In this document: positions 7,976-16,072 of the stretch, piece by piece
How the letters are laid out: each line of letters opens with the position of its first letter
How positions within the stretch are numbered: the first letter of the stretch is position 1
Assembly: GCA_964598395.1 (NCBI GenBank)
Contig: CAZRBW010000005.1
Location: 23,534 to 87,533, forward strand
Origin: CAXBDP01 sp964598395
GTDB taxonomy: Bacteria; Bacteroidota; Bacteroidia; Cytophagales; Cyclobacteriaceae
DNA: 64,000 bases
Direction of reading: 5' to 3'
Position numbers and translations under genes: made by a program
The notes under the pieces: model-generated
Database searches by the model: none
Seen by the model: only the letters and a program-made list of their open reading frames with translations
What the model was told of the DNA's origin: nothing

Positions 7976-8791
7976 ATGTCCAAGCTCCGCATTCTTTACG
8001 TCGCTAGTGAAATCAATCCTTTTTTGCAAACTTCAGAAGTGGCCGAATTTGTAAGAAAGCTGCCTCAAGGCATGCAAGAGAGAGGGATGGAAATCAGAAT
8101 CCTAGTTCCAAGATTTGGCTTGATCAACGAGCGCAAAAACAGATTGCACGAAGTTGTTAGATTGTCTGGGATAAATATTTCCGTAGGCGAAGAAGAGAAG
8201 CCATTAGTTATTAAAGTAGCTTCTATTCCTAATGCCAAACTACAAGTTTACTTCATCGATAATGAAGATTACTTTCACCGTAAGTCAGTTTTCTTTGATA
8301 AAGAAAATAAGTTTTACGATGACAATGACGAAAGGGCAATATTCTTTTGTAAAGGCGTTATCGAGACAGTAAAAAAACTTGGTTGGGCACCAGATATTGT
8401 ACATTGCAACGATTGGATGACAAGTCTTGTACCTATGTATTTGAAAACGACCTACAAAAAAGATCCGTTGTTCAAAAACACAAAATCAATTTTTACCATT
8501 TACGACAATTTCTTTGCGGATAAATTTAGTCCAGATCTGATTAGTAAAGCCAAAATGCTAGATATCGATGATAAAGCATTAGATCAATTGAAGTCTGCTG
8601 ATTTGAGAGGTTTCCTCAAAATTGGCATCCAATATGCGGACGCATCTATCAAAGCAGAAGAACAAAATAGCGAAAGTTTAAATGCAATTTTTGAAGAATT
8701 ATCAAACTCAGACAAAAAAATTGATACAATCGAGCAGAATGAAAACTTCCTCGATTCGTATTATAATTTATACAATGATCTTGTCAGCTAA
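7976..8791 (+). CDS. Glycogen/starch synthase N-terminal-domain protein, probably catalytically degenerate
   Basis: 271 residues, matching only the N-terminal half of GT5 glycogen/starch synthases (about 480 residues). The start (LRILYVASEINPF) and IVHCNDWMTSLVPMYLK follow the GlgA pattern. The ADP-glucose-binding KxGG motif, normally KTGGLADV, is here QTSEVAEF (18-25), and the C-terminal Rossmann half is missing. ADP-glucose-dependent synthesis by this protein alone is therefore unlikely; a structural or regulatory role is an inference. It overlaps the DUF4270 lipoprotein gene by 17 bp and precedes glmS, so the three are probably co-transcribed. Confidence 0.75.
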   Translation: MSKLRILYVASEINPFLQTSEVAEFVRKLPQGMQERGMEIRILVPRFGLINERKNRLHEVVRLSGINISVGEEEKPLVIKVASIPNAKLQVYFIDNEDYFHRKSVFFDKENKFYDDNDERAIFFCKGVIETVKKLGWAPDIVHCNDWMTSLVPMYLKTTYKKDPLFKNTKSIFTIYDNFFADKFSPDLISKAKMLDIDDKALDQLKSADLRGFLKIGIQYADASIKAEEQNSESLNAIFEELSNSDKKIDTIEQNENFLDSYYNLYNDLVS

Positions 8792-10064
8792 AAATTTTGG
8801 GTCGGTTTTGATACTGGCCCTTTTTCTATTTTCCTCATGTGAGGAGCCGGGAAATATTGACCTAGGCATGAATCAGGACGGTAGGCTTGAGCTTAAACGC
8901 CAATCTTTTACACTTGAAGGATCTCAAACACTATTTGATTCTATCAACTCTAGGAATCAGACCGTGATCATGTCTGGGAGGTATCACGATGGTACGTTTG
9001 GTCAGGCAGAAGCAAAAGGGTATGCCCAGTTGGGATTAGTGAATTTAAATAGGTTTTTGCCAGAATCTGCAGTATTTGACTCAGCTAGACTTGAGCTTGT
9101 CATCGATTTCTTCCATGGAAACGATTTTAGCTCTCCACAATCATTTTCAATTCATAGACTTGCTGAACCAATATATGACTCATTGCCATATTTCACTTCT
9201 TCATCAACGAATTTTGAAACATTTCCACTAGGTCAAATTAATAAAACTTTTATTCCAGGTATTGACTCAATGGTCATTGTTAGGCTCGATCAAGCTTTTG
9301 GACAAGATTTGTTTACTAAGGCAAAGTCAGGAGCCACAGAATTGAGCACTAATAATGAATTTAAAAGCTTTTTTAAAGGGATTGCTGTGGTGCCAGGCAT
9401 TAATAATGACAAGTCAGTATTAGGATTAAGCGTGCAAAATGAGCGTTCAAGAGTTGTTTTATTTTACAGGACAGAAACCGATACGCTTGAATATGATTTT
9501 ACTTTTTCAGGTCATAGTCATTACAGTCAAGTAGTATTTTCTCCTCAGGGGAGTGTATTACAAAATATTTCTCAACCTTATGAGGAAGTTGAATTAGGTA
9601 CTGGAAAACTATATTCGCAATCAGGCACTGGCGTAGTAACTAAAATCAATTTAAGTCAAATAAAAGGGCTACTTGATACACTTGACAACTATAAAATAAA
9701 TCTAGCAGAGTTAGAATTGACAGTTGATCAATCTAGCGAGTTTCTTAGGCCGCCTAATTCAATCTTATTTTATTATGTTGGTTCTGATGGTAGAATAGTA
9801 AATGTAGGTGGCTCGGTAGGAGCAATTCAAGTAGATGGAGGAAACCAATTGATAGGCTCCACGCCCGCTCAATTATTCTACGATAATTCGAGTAGACGAT
9901 TTAAAGGTTCCATTACAGGATATGTACAAGCAATTGCCGATGGTCGAGTTCCCTATCTAGAGGTTTTTGTACTGCCAGGAAGATTTGGTTCGAGTTTAAA
10001 TCGAATGGTAATAGACCAGTCAGCAATGAAACTGAATGTCTATTATACCGTCGTCAACGACTAA
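8775..10064 (+). CDS. DUF4270 family lipoprotein
   Basis: From the ATG at 8775 the protein has 429 residues and begins with a hydrophobic signal sequence ending in a lipobox-like FSSC, so it should be lipidated and sit on an outer or inner membrane face. An earlier in-frame ATG at 8682 would place extra polar residues before the signal sequence and lies far inside the upstream gene, so I reject it. The body is beta-rich in appearance, with the FHGNDFSS and VRLDQAFGQDLF segments seen in this Bacteroidota family. Its function is not known. It stands between the starch-synthase-like gene and glmS (12-bp gap), which suggests a cell-envelope role. Confidence 0.8.
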   Translation: MILSAKNFGSVLILALFLFSSCEEPGNIDLGMNQDGRLELKRQSFTLEGSQTLFDSINSRNQTVIMSGRYHDGTFGQAEAKGYAQLGLVNLNRFLPESAVFDSARLELVIDFFHGNDFSSPQSFSIHRLAEPIYDSLPYFTSSSTNFETFPLGQINKTFIPGIDSMVIVRLDQAFGQDLFTKAKSGATELSTNNEFKSFFKGIAVVPGINNDKSVLGLSVQNERSRVVLFYRTETDTLEYDFTFSGHSHYSQVVFSPQGSVLQNISQPYEEVELGTGKLYSQSGTGVVTKINLSQIKGLLDTLDNYKINLAELELTVDQSSEFLRPPNSILFYYVGSDGRIVNVGGSVGAIQVDGGNQLIGSTPAQLFYDNSSRRFKGSITGYVQAIADGRVPYLEVFVLPGRFGSSLNRMVIDQSAMKLNVYYTVVND

Positions 10065-10076
10065 AAAAAGCATTAT

Positions 10077-11912
10077 ATGTGTGGAATAGTAGCGTATATT
10101 GGCCACAGAGAAGCTGCGCCAATTATAATAAAAGGCTTAAAGAGGTTAGAGTACAGAGGCTATGATAGTGCTGGTATTGCCTTGATGCAAGATCAATTAA
10201 CTATTTATAAGAAAAAAGGTAAGGTTAGTGAACTTGAGGATTTTATTAAAGATAAGAACCTTAAGGCAACGGTTGGAATGGGTCATACACGCTGGGCTAC
10301 TCATGGTGAACCGAACGATACAAATGCCCACCCGCATTATTCCTCCACTGAAAATTTAGCCATTATCCACAATGGTATAATCGAAAACTACAGTTCATTA
10401 AAGACAGATTTAATGAATCGTGGCCATGTTTTCAAAAGTGAGACTGATTCAGAAGTTTTTATTCATTTTATAGAAGAAGTACAAACGCAAAACAATTGTA
10501 GTTTGGCGGAGGCAGTTCGCTTAGCTCTTTCTAAAGTGATTGGTGCGTATGCAATAGTATTGTTGAATAAGGATGAGCCAAATAACCTGATTGCGGCACG
10601 TAAGGGAAGTCCTTTGGTGATTGGTGTTGGCAAAGGCGAATATTTCTTAGCATCGGATGCAACTCCGATTATAGAATATACCAATGAGGTGATTTATCTT
10701 GACGATTACCAAATTGCCGAGATTAAGGATGGCGAACTTGAATTGAAAGATATACAAGACGTGAAATCTACTCCTTATATTCATCTTTTGAATATGGAAT
10801 TAGAAGCTATAGAAAAAGGTGGTTTCGAGCATTTCATGTTGAAAGAAATTTTTGAACAGCCAAAATCCATCATGGATTGTATGCGCGGGAGATTGGATGC
10901 AAATGCTGGCCGTTTGGTGCTTGGAGGGTTGCGCGAGTATATTAATACCCTAGTAAAGGCAGATCGTATTATTATTATTGCTTGTGGCACAAGTTGGCAT
11001 GCAGGCATGGTAGCTGAATATATGATCGAGGAATTTTGTAGAATTCCAGTTGAGGTTGAATACGCTTCAGAATTTAGATATAGAAACCCTATTATCCACG
11101 AAGGTGATGTTGTAATTGCCATCTCGCAATCTGGCGAAACTGCCGATACACTTGCCGCAATTGAATTAGCAAAATCAAAGGGAGCTATTATATTCGGTGT
11201 TTGTAATGTAGTAGGGTCCTCAATTGCACGCGCTACACACGAAGGCTCCTACACGCACGCAGGCCCTGAAATTGGGGTGGCAAGTACAAAGGCTTTCACT
11301 GCACAAATTACTGTGCTCAACATGATTGCCCTGTTGGTAGCGCAGAAGCGCGGAACAATATCCGAAACAAGGTTTAGAGAAATGCTTGTCGAAATGGAGC
11401 AAATCCCAAGTAAAGTGGAAAGAATCCTTGAGCATAATGAAGAGATCAAAGCTATCGGAGCGCTATATCAACATGCCCGCAATTTCCTTTATTTAGGGAG
11501 AGGATACAATTTCCCAGTAGCATTAGAAGGCGCTCTTAAATTAAAAGAAATTTCCTACATACATGCCGAGGGCTACCCAGCAGCTGAAATGAAGCATGGC
11601 CCAATTGCCCTTATTGATGAGGAAATGCCTGTTGTTTTCATCGCACTTAAAGACAGTTCTTATGAGAAAATTGTTAGCAACATTCAAGAAGTAAAAGCTC
11701 GCAAAGGAAAGGTAATTGCAATTGTTTCCGAAGGCGATACTTTAATTCCAACTATGGCAGATCACGTTATTGAAGTCCCAGCTACACAAGAAGCGCTGAC
11801 TCCAATGCTATCAGTAGTGCCATTACAGCTGCTTTCATATCATATTGCAGTAATGAGAGGCGCCAACGTAGATCAACCTCGAAACTTAGCAAAATCAGTA
11901 ACGGTAGAGTAA
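10077..11912 (+). CDS. glmS: Glutamine-fructose-6-phosphate aminotransferase (isomerising)
   Basis: 611 residues, full length. It makes glucosamine-6-phosphate from fructose-6-phosphate and glutamine, the entry to peptidoglycan and LPS amino sugars. Cys2 (MCGIVAYIG) is the N-terminal glutaminase nucleophile; GHTRWATHG and the glutaminase core follow. Two SIS domains make up the rest, with ACGTSWHAG, SQSGETADT and YPAAEMKHGPIALI, and the C-terminus ends LAKSVTVE as in the family. No glmS ribozyme was seen upstream: only 12 bp separate it from the DUF4270 gene. The convergent gene ends 8 bp away. Confidence 0.97.
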   Translation: MCGIVAYIGHREAAPIIIKGLKRLEYRGYDSAGIALMQDQLTIYKKKGKVSELEDFIKDKNLKATVGMGHTRWATHGEPNDTNAHPHYSSTENLAIIHNGIIENYSSLKTDLMNRGHVFKSETDSEVFIHFIEEVQTQNNCSLAEAVRLALSKVIGAYAIVLLNKDEPNNLIAARKGSPLVIGVGKGEYFLASDATPIIEYTNEVIYLDDYQIAEIKDGELELKDIQDVKSTPYIHLLNMELEAIEKGGFEHFMLKEIFEQPKSIMDCMRGRLDANAGRLVLGGLREYINTLVKADRIIIIACGTSWHAGMVAEYMIEEFCRIPVEVEYASEFRYRNPIIHEGDVVIAISQSGETADTLAAIELAKSKGAIIFGVCNVVGSSIARATHEGSYTHAGPEIGVASTKAFTAQITVLNMIALLVAQKRGTISETRFREMLVEMEQIPSKVERILEHNEEIKAIGALYQHARNFLYLGRGYNFPVALEGALKLKEISYIHAEGYPAAEMKHGPIALIDEEMPVVFIALKDSSYEKIVSNIQEVKARKGKVIAIVSEGDTLIPTMADHVIEVPATQEALTPMLSVVPLQLLSYHIAVMRGANVDQPRNLAKSVTVE

Positions 11913-11920
11913 ATTACTAT

Positions 11921-12586
11921 TTAACTGAATTGAGCCTCTTTTTTCAAGAGCGGGCAAATCTTGTATCGCTCTTCTTTCGTGTCTTCCCAAAGGGCATTGA
12001 GTAATTGATATACATTCTTAATCCCAATTTTTTCCGCCCATTCAAATGGTCCCAGCGGGTAATTAGTGCCTAGCTTCATGCCTTTGTCAATGTCAGCCTT
12101 ATTAGCTGTGCCTTCTTGCAAGGTATAATATGCTTCATTTATAATCATACAAACTACACGAGCACTTACCATTCCCACTCTATCGTCTATAAACTCTGCT
12201 TCTGTTTTCAGTTCCTGAATTATCTCCTTTACAAAGGCTTTTTCATTTTCTTTCAATAAACTTAATTCCAAAAGAGGTCTATTAAAAAAGGTTTGAAGCC
12301 CATTGAAGGCCACAAGTACAATCTCAGGTTGGCTGTATTTCGTAAGAAGGTTATGCAATCCCATTTTAACTAAATTAGCAAAAAGGATACATTCGCCAAT
12401 CTCATATTTTTTATAGAGTTTTAATCTCTCAGGAGCGTCATCCATACTAAAATCCCATATTACAACGGGATTTTCATTTGTATCAGGTAATGGATCATTG
12501 TTGCTCAGAAATCGCGCATCTATATGCGGAAATTTCTGAGCAAACTCTTCTCTATTCTTTGCGTTTCCAATTACAATCGTATGCAT
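11921..12586 (-). CDS. 3-hydroxyacyl-CoA dehydrogenase-like protein, degenerate
   Basis: I start at the ATG at 12586 (221 residues); the open frame continues upstream but that part reads antisense to ridA. The C-terminal region (about 110-215) matches the 3HCDH C-terminal domain, with GMVSARVVCMIINEAYYTLQEG and GTNYPLGPFEWAEKIG. The N-terminal part lacks the Rossmann GxGxxG that should bind NAD, and the catalytic-His segment (family HFFNP) reads FNGLQTFFNRP without His. It is therefore unlikely to be an active dehydrogenase. Its partner and role are unknown. It converges on glmS. Confidence 0.7.
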   Translation of the reverse strand: MHTIVIGNAKNREEFAQKFPHIDARFLSNNDPLPDTNENPVVIWDFSMDDAPERLKLYKKYEIGECILFANLVKMGLHNLLTKYSQPEIVLVAFNGLQTFFNRPLLELSLLKENEKAFVKEIIQELKTEAEFIDDRVGMVSARVVCMIINEAYYTLQEGTANKADIDKGMKLGTNYPLGPFEWAEKIGIKNVYQLLNALWEDTKEERYKICPLLKKEAQFS

Positions 12587-12686
12587 AATTCTTATCTTCA
12601 AGGCTAAATTACATATAGAATCAGTTTTAAAAAATTGAGTTCTATTTGAGAGGTTTTTATTTATCGAATTATTAATCAACAATACT

Positions 12687-13067
12687 ATGTCGAAACAAGT
12701 TATCATGTCACAAAACGCACCTGCTCCTATTGGCCCATATAGCCAAGCGGTAAAAGCAGGTTCCACTTTATATGTGTCCGGTCAAATTGCTCTAGATCCT
12801 AAAACTGGGGAATTGCATATGACAGATATCGAATCCGAAACAAAATGGGTGATGAACAACCTATTAGCAATATTGGAAGAAGCGGGAGGTAACTTTAGCA
12901 ATGTGGTAAAGTGTAGTATTTTTGTGAAAGACATGAACAACTTTGCTAAAATTAACGGTGTTTATGGAAGCTATTTCGCTGACAATCCTCCCGCAAGAGA
13001 GACGGTAGAAGTGGCTCGCCTGCCCAAAGATGTAAATGTGGAAATTTCTTGTATTGCAATAATCTAA
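12687..13067 (+). CDS. ridA: RidA family enamine/imine deaminase
   Basis: 126 residues, the full size of a YjgF/YER057c/UK114 protein. These trimers hydrolyse reactive 2-aminoacrylate and related imines. Family features are IGPYSQAVKAG (15-25), YVSGQIALDP, and the C-terminal PPARETVEVARLPKDVNVEISCIA with the conserved Arg. A second ATG (residue 7) is possible as a start. It is followed after 1 bp by an unknown membrane protein gene. Two GCGGGAGG octamers, in opposite orientations, are found within 110 bp of it. Confidence 0.93.
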   Translation: MSKQVIMSQNAPAPIGPYSQAVKAGSTLYVSGQIALDPKTGELHMTDIESETKWVMNNLLAILEEAGGNFSNVVKCSIFVKDMNNFAKINGVYGSYFADNPPARETVEVARLPKDVNVEISCIAII

Positions 13068-13068
13068 A

Positions 13069-13566
13069 ATGAATCTCTGGCCTGTTTACACGGAAACAAT
13101 CGTACTTTCTTACGATCGCTCAACTTTATTACTAAAGTTGGACGAAGTAATTAAGCATGTATCCGAGGGGCCAAGAATGGACAATCCTAAAGAAGACAAG
13201 GAAAAATTATTTAATGGAGCCCTAAATAAAAATGGATTCAAAATCTCCAAAAGAATAAAGCATGCCGAAAATTTCCTTCCGCTAATTAGTGGCGAAATTG
13301 AATCTACAAAGTCAGGATGCATTTTATTTCTCACCTATAAATGCTTTTTCAGCACATTGATGTTTTTGGGCTTTTGGTCAGTTATCTCCATTTTCGCAGG
13401 GTTTATTTTTATTTTTCCAGGAGAGGATCTTTCCACAGGGCTTTCTTTAGTGGCATTTGGTATAGGTCAGTACATTTTATCAATGTTCTTTTTCTACCGA
13501 CAGGTGAACAAAAGTCGGAAAGTACTTTTCGATATTTTGGAGATCGAAGTGGTGAATATTATTTAA
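13069..13566 (+). CDS. Hypothetical protein with two membrane segments
   Basis: 165 residues. The first 85 residues are soluble in character; hydrophobic segments follow at about 92-117 and 122-143, with a short cytoplasmic-type tail. I do not recognise the family. The start is 1 bp after the ridA stop, which suggests co-transcription and translational coupling with ridA. gltX starts 51 bp further on with its own promoter-like box. Confidence 0.6.
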   Translation: MNLWPVYTETIVLSYDRSTLLLKLDEVIKHVSEGPRMDNPKEDKEKLFNGALNKNGFKISKRIKHAENFLPLISGEIESTKSGCILFLTYKCFFSTLMFLGFWSVISIFAGFIFIFPGEDLSTGLSLVAFGIGQYILSMFFFYRQVNKSRKVLFDILEIEVVNII

Positions 13567-13591
13567 TGGAGCATCAAAGGCTAATATTTTG

Positions 13592-13599
13592 TACTTTTG
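13592..13599 (+). promoter_or_regulatory. Candidate -7 box of gltX
   Basis: TACTTTTG followed by C fits the extended Bacteroidota TAnnTTTG box and lies 18 bp before the gltX ATG. The upstream -33 element is weak. Confidence 0.5.
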
Positions 13600-13617
13600 C
13601 AGCCGAAATAGGAAATT

Positions 13618-15156
13618 ATGCAAAGAGAAGTAAGAGTTAGATTTGCTCCATCGCCAACTGGAGCTCTACATATCGGTGGTGTTAGAACCGCCCTTTACAA
13701 TTATTTATTCGCCAAAAAGCATGGCGGTAAGTTTATTCTTAGAATAGAAGATACAGACCAAACCCGCTTTGTGCCTGGAGCAGAGGAATACATTAAGGAG
13801 TCATTGGCTTGGTGTGGAATTTCACCGGATGAAGATCCTTGGCAAGGCGGACCAAATAGCCCATACCGACAGTCTGAGCGCAAGCCCTCTTACATGCAAT
13901 ATGCTATGCAATTGGTAGAGGCAGGGCATGCATACTATGCATTTGATACAGAGGAAGAATTGAATGATATGCGCGAAAGATTAAAAGCTGCTCGCGTGGT
14001 AACACCACAATACAATAGCATTACAAGGACAACCATGAAAAATTCTTTGACTTTGCCCGAAGATGAGGTAAAAGCAAGATTGGCATCGGGTGATCCATTT
14101 GTTATTCGTATCAAAATACCAAGAAAAGAAGAAGTTCGACTGAACGACTTGATCCGTGGTTGGGTAATGGTTCATTCCTCAACTTTGGATGATAAAGTGT
14201 TGATGAAATCGGACGGAATGCCGACATATCATTTGGCCAATATCGTTGACGATCATTTGATGGGAATTACGCATGTGATTCGTGGTGAAGAATGGTTGCC
14301 ATCTGCTCCTTTACATGTGTTGCTTTACAGATTTCTTGGTTGGGAAGATACAATGCCTGAGTTTTCACACCTTCCGCTTTTGCTAAAACCTGATGGAAAT
14401 GGTAAACTAAGCAAGCGTGACGCGGAAAAGCATGGTTTTCCTATTTTTCCACTCGAATGGACTGATCCTGCAACAAATGAAAAAGTAGCGGGTTTTAGAG
14501 AAGAAGGTTATTTGCCAGAAGCAATGATCAATTTTCTAGCTTTCCTTGGCTGGAATCCTGGTACAAATCAAGAGATGTTCACAAAGGAAGAACTTGTAGA
14601 GGCATTTACAATTGAGCGAATAGGAAAGTCAGGAACCAAATTCGACATCAATAAAGCAAAATGGTATAATCAGCAATACATCAGGTTGATGTCTGACGCG
14701 GAATTGGCTAAATCGCTAAATGAAGCATTGAAGGCAAGAAATCTAACTGTGCCTGCTCCAACTGTAGAAAAAATTAGTGGTTTATTGAAAGAGCGGATTA
14801 CTTTCACTCACGAACTTTGGGCAGAAAGTCAATACTTTTTTGAAGTACCTTCCGAATATGATGAGAATGTAGCTACTAAAAAGTGGAATGCAGATGTGCT
14901 AAATGTACTTGAGAGATTTGTGGCTGAAGTTGGCGCTCCTAATGAAATTACAGCAGAGGAAGCCAAAGAAACGTTAACCAAAATTTTGGAAGAACTAGGA
15001 ATTGGTTTAGGCAAAGTGATGCAAGGAATTCGTCTCGCCTTGACAGGTGTTGGTGCTGGGCCAGATTTGATGGAATTGATCTCCGTGCTTGGCCCGAAAG
15101 AGATCGATTCTCGTGTAGAGTTGGCCAAAACGAAATTAAATACGTATCTTAATTGA
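13618..15156 (+). CDS. gltX: Glutamyl-tRNA synthetase
   Basis: 512 residues, the length of a class I GluRS. It charges tRNA with glutamate. The HIGH region is PSPTGALHIGG at 11-21 and the KMSKS region is KLSKRDAEKHG; LIRGWVMVHSSTLDDKVLMKSDGMPTYH contains the usual catalytic-domain core, and the last 150 residues form the anticodon-binding domain. A gatCAB set is not in the window, so whether it is discriminating cannot be judged. The small charged protein gene starts 3 bp after the stop, so the two share a message. Confidence 0.97.
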   Translation: MQREVRVRFAPSPTGALHIGGVRTALYNYLFAKKHGGKFILRIEDTDQTRFVPGAEEYIKESLAWCGISPDEDPWQGGPNSPYRQSERKPSYMQYAMQLVEAGHAYYAFDTEEELNDMRERLKAARVVTPQYNSITRTTMKNSLTLPEDEVKARLASGDPFVIRIKIPRKEEVRLNDLIRGWVMVHSSTLDDKVLMKSDGMPTYHLANIVDDHLMGITHVIRGEEWLPSAPLHVLLYRFLGWEDTMPEFSHLPLLLKPDGNGKLSKRDAEKHGFPIFPLEWTDPATNEKVAGFREEGYLPEAMINFLAFLGWNPGTNQEMFTKEELVEAFTIERIGKSGTKFDINKAKWYNQQYIRLMSDAELAKSLNEALKARNLTVPAPTVEKISGLLKERITFTHELWAESQYFFEVPSEYDENVATKKWNADVLNVLERFVAEVGAPNEITAEEAKETLTKILEELGIGLGKVMQGIRLALTGVGAGPDLMELISVLGPKEIDSRVELAKTKLNTYLN

Positions 15157-15159
15157 GAT

Positions 15160-15384
15160 ATGGCAAAGAAATCAGAAAAAGACAAAAAAGATAAAAAACC
15201 AAGAGTCAATCCTGAGTTGGAAGGCTTCGAATTGAATATTGACTCCTTCGGAGAGCTAACATCTACATTTGATATTGACAGGATCAATGATTTTCTGAAT
15301 AGAAATGTCGAAGATAAAAAGCTGAAGGATCGAGAAGATATCGATGAAATAAAAGGTGAAGAAAAGAAGAAAGAGGACAATTAG
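15160..15384 (+). CDS. Small highly charged protein of unknown function
   Basis: 74 residues, about half of them Lys, Asp, Glu or Arg. A Lys-rich N-terminus (MAKKSEKDKKDKKPR) precedes a short region NIDSFGELTSTFDIDRINDFLN and a charged tail. Short proteins of this kind are seen beside gltX in related bacteria, as I recall, but without known function. It starts 3 bp after gltX, and its stop codon reaches into the loop of the transcription terminator. Confidence 0.65.
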   Translation: MAKKSEKDKKDKKPRVNPELEGFELNIDSFGELTSTFDIDRINDFLNRNVEDKKLKDREDIDEIKGEEKKKEDN

Positions 15385-15399
15385 TCCTCTTTTTTTATT
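15371..15399 (+). terminator. Rho-independent terminator of the gltX operon
   Basis: The arm AAGAGGAC, a 5-nt loop and the arm GTCCTCTT are followed by T-rich sequence. The stop codon of the 74-residue protein (15382-15384) falls across the loop. The A-rich other side may also help stop the convergent gene. Confidence 0.75.
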
Positions 15400-16003
15400 T
15401 TAAGCTGGGCAGCAACATAGGGACTTGTGCTTTATAGGATAAATACTCCTCGCCATACTCATAAACCAATTTCCTTTCTTCGAAATATATCCCGATAAGA
15501 ATATATGTAAACACAGAAATGAAATTAACCAGATTTGCTACTGTTGGAAAATAAAAAACCACACCCATAAATAATAATATAGTGCCACAGTACAATGGGT
15601 GTCTCACATAAGCTAATAATCCGCTTCTCTTAAGTTTTTTGAATGAAACTGGAGCATCGTTAAAGTCAATGCCTAAAAACTCCCTTATTCCATAGCTCTT
15701 CATGGCTATTCGACTAATGAGTAAACCATATGTTGCGAACATCAACCCAATAAATTCCCACACCACCGACGCCTCAAAAAGGGTCGAGCTTGGCAGAAAC
15801 ATACTGTAGATCATTACTCCTCCAAGAGAAATAAATGCAAAAACATTGTATGAAAACCTGTAAAACCTTTTAAAATTAGGAATGGCTTCAGTTAATTTAT
15901 CTTTTACTAGCTTGTTGGCAAATAAGGAGTGACTCAAACCAAATAATGCCCAAGCTAAAAGTAACAGAGATAAACTACTATCAATTGTAATGGTAGAGTT
16001 CAT
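15395..16003 (-). CDS. Isoprenylcysteine methyltransferase/NnrU-like integral membrane protein
   Basis: From the ATG at 16003 the protein has 202 residues; an in-frame ATG at 16042 adds 13 less hydrophobic residues. There are about five or six hydrophobic segments. The signature GLLAYVRHPLYCGTILLFMGVVFYFPT followed by IGIYFEERKLVYEYGEEYLSYKAQVP has the RHPxY and EExxL...Y features of the ICMT/phospholipid methyltransferase group. The N-terminal half resembles NnrU. The substrate is not known; a membrane lipid or lipoprotein methyl transfer is an inference. It is convergent with gltX and divergent from the Lys1-like gene (69 bp). Confidence 0.7.
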   Translation of the reverse strand: MNSTITIDSSLSLLLLAWALFGLSHSLFANKLVKDKLTEAIPNFKRFYRFSYNVFAFISLGGVMIYSMFLPSSTLFEASVVWEFIGLMFATYGLLISRIAMKSYGIREFLGIDFNDAPVSFKKLKRSGLLAYVRHPLYCGTILLFMGVVFYFPTVANLVNFISVFTYILIGIYFEERKLVYEYGEEYLSYKAQVPMLLPSLK

Positions 16004-16072
16004 TTTGATAGATATTAAATTGTTTTTCGGAATCCCAAGCAAATACGTCCAAAATTTCTACAAAATCAAGCA

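Noticed and set aside
8682..8774. An earlier in-frame start for the DUF4270 lipoprotein.
   Set aside because: It would put polar residues before the lipoprotein signal sequence and lies deep in the upstream gene; the ATG at 8775 gives a clean signal sequence.
10065..10076. A glmS ribozyme.
   Set aside because: Only 12 bp separate glmS from the preceding gene, so there is no room for it.
12587..12766. N-terminal extension of the 3-hydroxyacyl-CoA dehydrogenase-like protein.
   Set aside because: This part is antisense to ridA and has no family similarity; the ATG at 12586 is the better start.
13341..13640. A 99-codon plus-strand frame overlapping the membrane protein gene and gltX.
   Set aside because: It is out of frame with both real genes and shows no signal, helix pattern or family motif.
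14829..15380. A 183-codon open frame on the minus strand, rich in Ser and Phe.
   Set aside because: It is antisense to gltX and the small charged protein; its composition is that expected from the reverse strand of Glu/Lys/Asp-rich codons, and no family motif is present.
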